From contig NC_087062.1 of the NCBI RefSeq assembly GCF_963678635.1, positions 21,809,789-21,873,788 of the forward strand: a stretch of DNA of 64,000 nt, written 5' to 3'. Position numbers and translations under genes: made by a program. The notes under the pieces were generated by a model. That model did not search any database. It was not told the origin of the DNA and worked only from the letters and a program-made list of their open reading frames with translations. The DNA is from Symsagittifera roscoffensis (Eukaryota; Xenacoelomorpha; Acoela; Convolutidae). Shown here one piece after another: positions 1-8,789 of this stretch; position 1 is the stretch's first letter, and every line of letters begins with the position of its first letter.

Positions 1-3000
1 TTTGAATTCAAACCTATTCATAAATTTTTCAAAATCACAATCTCATCAATAAAATATTTGAAAAATTCGAATTCAGATATTATTTCCTTACATGTCTATA
101 ACAACACACCTTACCAAGTAACATTACCTTTAGGACTTTTAGGATACTGTGAAACCAACGCTACAATATCACCAATACACGAAAAAGCCTATCGCGTAAA
201 TAATATACTCCAATTACTAGATATTTGCCAATCTACAATTCTTAATGAAGAATTATCCATAAATAATATTATAAGTAACGAAAACAGAAATACGGATTAT
301 TTCACAAAAACTCCATATTTCAAACCTACATTCAACATAAGTAACTACACAGAGGACCAACAAAAATTTTTAACAATGTTTAATTTCCAACATTCACAAA
401 TAACACAAGACGAATTCGAAAAGTTAGCCAAACAGCTAATTAAATATTCATCAGTCTATGCAACATCAAAATTTGATGTTGGCAAAATCAGTTCATCACT
501 ACATCTACCGTTAAAACCAGACGCAGTTTTCAAAAAACAGAGAGCAAGTAAAGTACCAATTCACTTACATGATAAAGTGAACAGATTACTCGACATTTTA
601 GAACAATACAACATTATATCACCAGTAAACAAAGAAGAACAACCAAAAGGCAACACATTTATCAACCCTGTTATCATACTAGCTAAAGGAGAATCATTAA
701 AAATCGTTCTCGACGCTAGATACCTAAATTCACTTATAGATGAATCAAAATGTAATTGGCCCATTGAACCAATATAAGTTATTTTAACAAAAATAAACGG
801 CAAATACTTTACAACCGCCGATATGAATAGTGCATACAATCAAATGCCACTAGATGAACAATCACGACGTTTAACACAATTTGTTATAGGAAACCAACAA
901 TATGAATTCAACCGCTTATTCTATGGAATATCCATAGGACCAGCAGCATTTTCAGCTTTTATGAGCAAAATTTTTAGACCACTAATACTCAAGAAAAACG
1001 CAATCACCTATTTAGACGATGTTTTTATGCAATCACAAACAAAAGACGAGATGTTCAATGTTTTAGAAAAATATCACCAAATACTTCAGAACGAAAATCT
1101 GAAGGCCGCCCCCGATAAATCACACTTTTTTTTGACAAGAGTTAAATTCTTAGGACATAATATAGAAAGAAAAACAATCACTCCATTGAAATCACGCATT
1201 GACGCTATTCAAAAACTTCAACCACCAACAAATAAAAAGAAAATCCAAGAATTTCTTGGAATGTTAAACTTTTTAAGTAAATATGTTTATAAAATGCAAT
1301 TATATCTACGACCATTTTATAACATCCTTAGACAACAAAATAATTTTGAATGGAACACAGAACATCAAACACGATTTGAAGAAATAAAGAAACTTTTAAC
1401 TGAACAAATTTCAAACACAATTCCAGACTCAAATCAACCATTTTATGCAATGTGCGATGCTTCGAACTTTGGCATCGGTGCAGCACTATTACAATCACAT
1501 AATGGTACAAATAAAATGAACCTCATATCAGCAAATTCTCGACTATTCACTCAAGCAGAGCTACGACTCTCAACTCTAATGAGAGAATGCACAGCCATAA
1601 TATATACACTGACAGAATATGAATTTCTGATACTTGGATCAAAACATCCAACAGTTCTATTCACAGACCATAAACCAATCATTTTTCTTTTTACACAAAA
1701 GTCTAATCCAAACCACCGAGTTTACAGATTTCAACTAATTCTAATGAAATTTCCAAACTTACATATAGTTTGGACTGCAGGAAAAAATCTTGCATTACCA
1801 GACACCTTAAGTCGAAATACACCACCTGAATTACTTACACGAAAAACAACAGTTGAAATACCCAAAAACATAAAATTCTACCTTGCAGAAAACGAAACAT
1901 CACCCCGATTGGAATGCAAATATGCAGTAAAAACTGATATTGAACAATCACAAATAAATAATTTACAACATTTCCCACTTTATTTAGATTGTCAAAATAA
2001 TCATTATGAAGTTGATCTACTTGGAACATCAACTTTCAAACCAATCCCATATTCTCAATGGATCAAAAATAACACCCAACAAAAACGAACAAAACAACAC
2101 CCGCCTAAAAAAGACCATTTTCCACTAATTGAAAAAGAAGATTTAACTGATAAAATAAATTTATCAGGACCACAAACAAATGATTCAAAATACACAATAA
2201 ATCAAGTTTTTGACCTTCACGACCCACTTGACACAATACCCTTATCTAAATTAGAAATCGAAAACATTTTTCTCCCCCCAACAGAAACAATTACAATTTC
2301 AACACTGAAACAATATCAAAACCTTGACCCAGTAATTCGACAACTGAAATCATGGCACAAATATAAAACTAAACCTATCAAAGCAGATTCAACCATTCTA
2401 GGAAACAAAACACTCCTCCGATACTTTCGCAAATTTAACAACACAACAATTAACGAAAATACAGACCTTTTAGAGTATAACCTGAATGAATCTACAGTTC
2501 CATGTCTCCCTTTAAGTATGATTCTTATAGCTTTTAATATTTCACATACACAAAATATTAAAGGACACTCTGGATCAGAAAAAACATATTCAAATTTTAT
2601 ACAAAATTTTTACTTCCCAAATGCACCAATTAGGATAAAAGTACTATGCAATGATTGTATAGTATGTCAACTAAATAAACCTTACCCAAATCAAAAACAA
2701 ATAGCACAAAAACAAGATTTTAAAGGACAAAGTTTGTACTTTAACCATCGTATCTCATTTGATACTAAGGGACCAATTTCACCCTCATCAGAAGGAAACT
2801 CCTACATTATGGTAATTGTTGACGCATTTACACATTATGTAGCACTTAACCCAGTACCACATTGTAACGCTTATTACGCTTACACAACACTCTATGAACA
2901 CTGGATAGCAAAATTCGGACTACCAGAAATTTTAGTTACAGACAACGGTACAGAATTCATAAATAATGAAATTATCACACTATGTCATTTATATAACATT

Positions 3001-4023
3001 AAACACAAACCACGTACATCTCATGCACCTTGGACAAACGGCTTAGTCGAAGGTATGAACCGTTCATTACAAGAATATCTTAGATGTATCATCAACGGAA
3101 ATGATACAAAATATACCGAATGGTCAGCAGATGTAAAATTATTTCCCTTAGCATATAATTCACAAATAACGACAACTTTAGGAATGTCACCATACGAAAT
3201 GGTTTTTAACCAAAAGCCACGCAAACCAATAATGTTTACAGCAAATTCTCATAAAAACGCACAAGGTTATTGTCAACCAAATAAAGACTCAATTTGTTAT
3301 AACCTACCTTTACATACACACGATGAAGATCATTTTCATCACCCACAAATTCTTAAACTAGCCTCCGGTACACACACCGAATGGATTCTAAATAGAGATA
3401 AAAAACACAATGAAATTTATCAAAAAATAACAAAAAAGTTATTACAAAGACAAAACATCAATGAACAAATCAATTCACGTTTTACACCAGCCTCCGATTT
3501 AAAAATTGGAACATTTGTTTTAATACCTAATTTTAATACTCAAAAAGGAATTTCTAAAAAATTACAACCCCTTCGAAAAGGACCATACCAAATAATTGCA
3601 AAACCCACTGATGTCACATATAAAATTACCGACTCAAACACAAAAGAAATCGTTCAACATCGAAACAACCTATTACCTTATTACCCAAAAGAATACGCAC
3701 TCCGCGAATTAACTCAATTATATTCTTTCACAGGATTAAAAATCATTCAAAATGAACCACATCTGAAAAACACAGAACAAAATGATAACCCCACCGAAAA
3801 TCAAAACACAAAACCAACCGCCACCAAAAACAATACACAAAACCATAAAGAATCTCCAAAACAAAGAAAAAATAGAAAAATGACAGAACAAATAATACCC
3901 CAAGAAGAAATAGACAAATCTGAACATAGAAAAACAACAAGACTCCGAAATCAACCACGTAAAAACTACAAAATGTTCATCCCCCAATCTAAAATATTAA
4001 AGAAAGTAGAATTTAAAAAGTAA
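1..4023 (+). pseudogene. pol: pol polyprotein (RT-RNase H-integrase), 5' partial, one in-frame stop
   Basis: The frame is open from base 1 and ends at TAA 4021-4023. RT shows the catalytic YLDD box at 1009-1020, preceded by FYGISIGPAAF. RNase H follows with CDASNFGIGAALL near 1453 and TDHKP near 1660. Integrase has an HHCC finger (His near 2545-2570, two Cys pairs near 2647-2670) and a D,D35E triad at codons 2761, 2941 and 3049. A GPY/F module (GPY at 3580-3588) and a lysine-rich tail complete it. A TAA at 775-777 interrupts the RT between its N-terminal part and the conserved region resuming at 778 in the same frame; no frameshift is involved. This inactivates pol unless read through. A start cannot be chosen because the polyprotein begins upstream of the window. 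Confidence 0.92.
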
Positions 4024-4625
4024 TTTTAAGATTTCATACTTCACAATCTTGAAACCTCCGTAACATTTTTCATTTCAATTTTTCAAAATAACATGCTCAC
4101 AAGTACGCAATAATTCTAGTTCAAAATAGACCAATAGGATTCATCCAATCCGCCACTTTATCTAACTCAAACTAAGATCAATTAGACGAATAATCTAGAA
4201 CTCCAGGCACATCTCTAACTATAATTTTACAACCTCCAGGTCAAAAATAAGCAAATCACTCCAACTTGACAGCTAAAATAAATATCACCATAATACCGTA
4301 CCCCTCCCTTATCTAATAACCCAAAGATCAACAATATTTCCCCAACTCAGACCACGAATACCCCCAAAACAAATTTGATAACTTAGCCTAAAGTAACAAA
4401 ATGAAGATTTTAATTAGCCTAAAGTATAAAAATCTCACCATACCCCGGATCATTTGACAAACAAAAATAAAGAAAAAGACGACCTCCCAGTCACCATGAA
4501 AATTGCCCCCAACAATTTTTTACAAAACTCAACCCACTTGTCAAAAAAAAATAATAAATAATTCGACCACACTAGAAAATCGCCTCAAACAGCAAAAAAT
4601 ATTCGACCAAGAGATCATTTCTTAA
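4024..4625 (+). promoter_or_regulatory. 600-nt noncoding gap between pol and accessory genes, possible internal promoter
   Basis: No long frame lies here, yet the stretch is retained in both copies (right copy 61558-62156). It holds a TATAAAAAT box at 4425-4433 and two direct copies of a TAGCCTAAAGTA motif at 4384-4395 and 4415-4426. A TATA box about 30 nt before a start site would place transcription near 4455, upstream of the first accessory ATG at 4626. A micro-ORF of 21 codons starts at ATG 4496 and ends at 4561; its first 17 codons are the same in the right copy. Promoter activity is an inference; a splice acceptor or packaging signal is an alternative. Confidence 0.35.
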
Positions 4626-4856
4626 ATGCTCTTCTCTCAAACAGTTGCTCAAATACTTATAAATTTTAAACATTTTTTTTCAATACTTGAAGCCTTTATA
4701 ATATTTCTTTTTGATATACTTGAATCTTTTCTAATAATCCTAATCATTTTTTGTAACATTTTTTTAATTTTCTACACTATTCTCGAACTATTCCTCCAAC
4801 TTTCCAAAACCCTTGAATATATCCACAGGTACGATTTTAACAACTTGTCTAAATGA
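4626..4856 (+). CDS. Small hydrophobic accessory protein A (76 aa)
   Basis: I do not recognise a family. Roughly residues 20-60 are Phe/Ile/Leu-rich and could form one long or two closely spaced membrane segments (core IFLFDILESFLIILIIF), with a short polar C-terminus ending IHRYDFNNLSK. The ortholog in the right copy (61327-61557) has the same length, with about eight mostly conservative substitutions, so the frame has been kept. Its TGA stop (4854-4856) overlaps the ATG of the next frame as ATGA. By size and hydrophobicity it could be a viroporin-like or virion membrane protein, but no motif proves that. A CAG-GTACGA splice-donor-like site lies inside it at 4826-4834. Confidence 0.6.
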   Translation: MLFSQTVAQILINFKHFFSILEAFIIFLFDILESFLIILIIFCNIFLIFYTILELFLQLSKTLEYIHRYDFNNLSK

Positions 4857-5041
4857 TACGAACAATTTTCAGTAGAACCGATATTTTTTTATTGTTTGTA
4901 ATTTTCATAACATTTTTATCATCCCTCATTTTGACCATCTGTAAATGTATAAAAAAAGCAATCCTCACATTTGCCCTAGCAACAGTCCTTCTAATTCTTT
5001 TTTTGGAAGAATATTATAATAAACACAAAATTTCTCACTAA
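4853..5041 (+). CDS. Small hydrophobic accessory protein B (62 aa)
   Basis: Unknown family. Two hydrophobic stretches (about residues 10-30, LLFVIFITFLSSLILTI, and 37-52, AILTFALATVLLILFL) flank a short basic linker, CKCIKKA. This suggests a hairpin membrane protein with a polar tail ending HKISH. The ATG overlaps the stop of protein A in an ATGA arrangement, which suggests coupled termination-reinitiation. The right copy (61142-61330) differs at only about two positions (L to I, V to I). This is the best conserved accessory frame by eye, arguing for a real product rather than a chance frame. Confidence 0.6.
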   Translation: MIRTIFSRTDIFLLFVIFITFLSSLILTICKCIKKAILTFALATVLLILFLEEYYNKHKISH

Positions 5042-5049
5042 AGTAATAA

Positions 5050-6183
5050 TTCAAAAAACCATCAAAAATTGCTACCCAACAGTCACAGCATCAGTCTTCA
5101 CCGACATCATCCCAAGATAACCAAACACCACCTTCAACTACTCAAAATCCTCAAACGTCTACACGAATTTCTTTTCAAGACAATCCATACACTTTTGAAG
5201 AACGACATACTCGTTTATCAGAACCACTAGAACCAGTCCAACGACAAGCACCTTTAAGCGAACCAACATATAACCTATACCCAACACTACCACAAGAACT
5301 AAGTAGAATAAGAAATTCTAGTCAAAGCCAAAATACAGTCGAAATAAATAGACAAATTATACATCCTCGACGAAACAGAAATCTTCAAACTCCCCGAGTT
5401 CATTTTGATATACCTCAATCCCCATCACAAAACACTCCAGAAAACCCCATTGGTATATTACCAGAAACCCCTACGCTTCTTTCACAACGTAGCACCTCAA
5501 GCCTACCATCAGATTACTTAGGTTCAACACCAACATCTGAACAAATACGTGAAAATCCCTTTAACCCCCCAAACCAGGCATCACGACTACCATATTGGAC
5601 TACACATTCATTTACACAAGGTGAACCAAATTTAGTCAATGACCCCATAGATATTTCTACGGATACAACAACATCCTCATCACTACCAGAAACATTATCA
5701 CTACCATCAACACCATCAATAAGCCAGTTTTCACCACCACCCTTTAACTTAAACTTTCCAAATAATCTCGACGCCAGATATCGAGAACAATCATCAATAA
5801 ATATTCCTTTAAGACTAGATTGGAATACATTCACAGCACCTCCACCACTATTTGGACAACATCAAGAAAGTAACCGCCTTCATAACTGGGCACTTAATAG
5901 ATTACAATATCGCCAAGATATTCACAACGATATCCGTGATCACAATATTCAAATACTCCAACAAAACAGTTTACAATTAAAGTTTGAAATCACAGTTAAG
6001 TTAAATAATATTACCCAACATCCCTACCCATTAAATCCACCTAACATAACAGCTCAATCACTACCACCACCTTTTATAACTACTGAAGTAATATACAAAT
6101 ACGACAGATATACCAAAAACACAATTGGCTACATTACATTTTATAATCCATACTCAGGATTATCATACACATGTATATTCTAA
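5050..6183 (+). CDS. ATG-less 377-codon accessory frame, Pro/Ser/Thr/Gln-rich
   Basis: A frame opens at TTC 5050, directly after two TAA codons (5044-5049), and stays open for 377 codons to TAA 6181-6183. It has no in-frame ATG. The translation has a low-complexity N-terminal half rich in P, S, T and Q and a more globular C-terminal part (about residues 250-377) with aromatic and charged residues, ending SGLSYTCIF. An LYPTL motif at residues 76-80 fits the LYPxL late-domain consensus that binds ALIX in retroviral Gag proteins. The last 13 nt overlap the env start (ATG 6171). The right copy (60000-61133) has exactly the same length and is also open. Expression must use a non-AUG start or splicing: CAG acceptors at 5080-5082, 5086-5088 and 5092-5094 all enter this frame in phase 0. 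No family recognised. Confidence 0.6.
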   Translation, partial: FKKPSKIATQQSQHQSSPTSSQDNQTPPSTTQNPQTSTRISFQDNPYTFEERHTRLSEPLEPVQRQAPLSEPTYNLYPTLPQELSRIRNSSQSQNTVEINRQIIHPRRNRNLQTPRVHFDIPQSPSQNTPENPIGILPETPTLLSQRSTSSLPSDYLGSTPTSEQIRENPFNPPNQASRLPYWTTHSFTQGEPNLVNDPIDISTDTTTSSSLPETLSLPSTPSISQFSPPPFNLNFPNNLDARYREQSSINIPLRLDWNTFTAPPPLFGQHQESNRLHNWALNRLQYRQDIHNDIRDHNIQILQQNSLQLKFEITVKLNNITQHPYPLNPPNITAQSLPPPFITTEVIYKYDRYTKNTIGYITFYNPYSGLSYTCIF

Positions 6184-8789
6184 AATTATTAATTTTTCTC
6201 CAACTCCCTTTTCTAGTAATCTCAAATCAAAACATAAACCCTTCTCCTCGTACAGGACCACAAGATTTACTAGTAACACATTACGATTGTGAAGAAAATG
6301 AACAAAAAACACTACATAAATATGCAATAAATCAAGTATCACAATGTGAAACAGAACCACAAGCTATAGAAACCACAGATGTAATAGCAACACTCTATTC
6401 AAAAGCCCGAGCAACAACAGTTACAGGTTATAAATTCACAGCAACATTTTCCGAAAAGAAAGTACATTGTTCACAAGTCTCGAATGGAAACAAAAACCGA
6501 CTTGACCATGAATCATTCTATCAAAGTAATATAGAACGTCTTTTACATCTCAATCCCGACGATTGTAAAAATGAATTACTAAGACTAAACATCACACAAA
6601 ATAAAAACTCCCAAAGAAAATTAGTTAATTTTCAAGTTTTTTCAGCCTCTGTACATCAATCACAACTTGAAAGACACCAAGGACATATAAAACTAGACGA
6701 AAAATACCCGTATAACGGCGCACACGGACGATTAACCTATGACCTACACGATAAACATTGGATACCACACATTGGTATAAATGACCCATCAAACTGCAAA
6801 GCAGACACAAAAAATAAAGGATACCAAGAAATAATGTTTTTCGATTGGAAAATACAACTCGAAAAAATACAACTAACACGAGATTTATCAGATAATACAA
6901 TGATCTATCAAGGAATCCGATTACCTTGTAAAAATGATCAAGGTTATTGCGACCCTACAACGAGAACACAAGCAACAATTGTTTGGTTCCCCGAAGATAC
7001 ATGTACAACATTTCAAGTAGCAAAAATACACGCTCGTATGATAAAATTTCACGAAAAATATTTTATACAATCAATTCCATATGAACAAGTCCATCCATCA
7101 CGAAAACTAAGTTCTAATTTTAGAAACATAGACAATATAGAAAACAAATTGACACGTTTTCAAATATATCAAGAAACAGAACTTGCATGTAAATACAGGA
7201 ATCCACTTCACAGAACACAATACTCTGAAATATTAGTTGAATACGAAAAAGGATTCGACATGACCACTGGAAAAATAAAAATCGACCCATATGCCACAGG
7301 TCATCCTTTAAACGAAGGAACATCCTATATACCAGTTAATTTTCAAAAAAGCAACGGACAACCTGGTGGACATCTAACACCTCAGGACACCAGAAGCACA
7401 CGCTTACAAGAATTATCACTAATGAACACTACATATTTCGGTAATATCCACTATGATATTCATTTAGATATGAAACTAGATTATACAATTAGCCGAATTT
7501 TTCAAGAAATGTCACTCTCCGAATTAGAAACACTACACCAATTATGCGAATTAGAACGAACACAAATATTACAATCACTTGCACTAGCAGTATTAAAAAT
7601 ACCCTATGCAGGATACTTATTATCTGGAAATAGATCAAATTTTTTAGACTATGAAGGAAACATCTTATGGTTTTATACTTGTACTAAAAAAGTATCACCA
7701 CTATACGTTTTTGAAGATAAACGATGTTATAAAAGAATCCCTATCTTTTATAAGAATAAAGTACATTTCGTGGATACACTTTCACGAAGAACCTATTTCT
7801 GGGATACCGCAGTCCCATGTGGATCAGAACACAGCCACAATGTAGTACAACTAAACCCTGATGAAAATAAATATTATCTTCTCACACCATATCCCACATT
7901 AATGCAATCACTCAAAAAATTTTCACCAGAAAGCATTCGCGCTATTGCTCGAAACCCAAATATAGACTTACAATCAATAGGAATCTATTCAAAATCAGAT
8001 ATTCAACATCACATTAGAACACAACAATTCCAAGAATTATTAACACAAATGGACACTATACAAAGACAATCAATAGACCAAAATTTACGCAAACTTGCAG
8101 AAACCGCAGGATTTGCCGATATCTACACGCAAGACTATAGCGGATATTTTAAGGACATTAAAGATTACATATATCTAAACGGTGAAAAATACCGTCCCCA
8201 AGATATATCACCAATTAACATTTTTAGCTTTGTTACACTCAAAAATGAGATCCTCGATTTTCTAGGATGGCCCTACTACATCTTAGAAAAATTGACTATT
8301 TTATACGCAATGTTTAACTTTATTGGATTTCTTTTCTCACTTTTAAAAGGAATCTACAACACATGTGCTATACACACACAAGTAAACAGACAAGCAAGTG
8401 TAGCACGCATACTATTTGCAGGATTTTTTGGAATCTTTTCTACATCTATAAACAAAATTCTTTTAGACGCACAAATAAAAGAATATAACACAAAAATAAC
8501 AACACGACAAAATACATACGACGAAGAACATAACAATGTAGACATAACGCCAACGGCACCACAATTACCAGCCCTACCAAATAACCATCCACTATCCCTA
8601 GTCCCACGAAATTTTCGAAACTTAGCCATCACACATAATCCAAATTTTCGACTCACCACTTCACAAAGTCCCATTCAACATATAATGACACACCAGTCAC
8701 AAGATGATAATACTTATGAACAAATTATTGAACAACCCCATACCACCGCTTTTCAGTCTCAAAATAATCATTTTTTTAGCCCACGATGA
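6171..8789 (+). CDS. env: Envelope-like glycoprotein (872 aa)
   Basis: ATG 6171 opens a hydrophobic signal peptide (about residues 1-18, MYILKLLIFLQLPFLVIS). The Cys-rich ectodomain contains a YDCE motif near residue 38, CSQV...DHESFY...C near 100-125, and LPCKNDQGYC followed by IVWFPEDTC near 250-275. Near the C-terminus are hydrophobic segments at about 700-730 and 741-766, then a Pro/Gln-rich tail. The spacing of these Cys/His/Trp motifs resembles the glycoproteins of chuviruses, class III-type fusogens that LTR retroelements have captured repeatedly; this assignment is by pattern only. The likely role is membrane fusion and entry. It overlaps the ATG-less frame upstream and the 601-codon frame downstream. 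The frame is intact here and in the right copy. Confidence 0.8.
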   Translation: MYILKLLIFLQLPFLVISNQNINPSPRTGPQDLLVTHYDCEENEQKTLHKYAINQVSQCETEPQAIETTDVIATLYSKARATTVTGYKFTATFSEKKVHCSQVSNGNKNRLDHESFYQSNIERLLHLNPDDCKNELLRLNITQNKNSQRKLVNFQVFSASVHQSQLERHQGHIKLDEKYPYNGAHGRLTYDLHDKHWIPHIGINDPSNCKADTKNKGYQEIMFFDWKIQLEKIQLTRDLSDNTMIYQGIRLPCKNDQGYCDPTTRTQATIVWFPEDTCTTFQVAKIHARMIKFHEKYFIQSIPYEQVHPSRKLSSNFRNIDNIENKLTRFQIYQETELACKYRNPLHRTQYSEILVEYEKGFDMTTGKIKIDPYATGHPLNEGTSYIPVNFQKSNGQPGGHLTPQDTRSTRLQELSLMNTTYFGNIHYDIHLDMKLDYTISRIFQEMSLSELETLHQLCELERTQILQSLALAVLKIPYAGYLLSGNRSNFLDYEGNILWFYTCTKKVSPLYVFEDKRCYKRIPIFYKNKVHFVDTLSRRTYFWDTAVPCGSEHSHNVVQLNPDENKYYLLTPYPTLMQSLKKFSPESIRAIARNPNIDLQSIGIYSKSDIQHHIRTQQFQELLTQMDTIQRQSIDQNLRKLAETAGFADIYTQDYSGYFKDIKDYIYLNGEKYRPQDISPINIFSFVTLKNEILDFLGWPYYILEKLTILYAMFNFIGFLFSLLKGIYNTCAIHTQVNRQASVARILFAGFFGIFSTSINKILLDAQIKEYNTKITTRQNTYDEEHNNVDITPTAPQLPALPNNHPLSLVPRNFRNLAITHNPNFRLTTSQSPIQHIMTHQSQDDNTYEQIIEQPHTTAFQSQNNHFFSPR

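Noticed and set aside
4626-6183. Splice fusion of protein A to the ATG-less frame through the donor at 4829
   Set aside because: The donor leaves phase 2 while the CAG acceptors at 5080-5094 all enter in phase 0, so the frames do not join.
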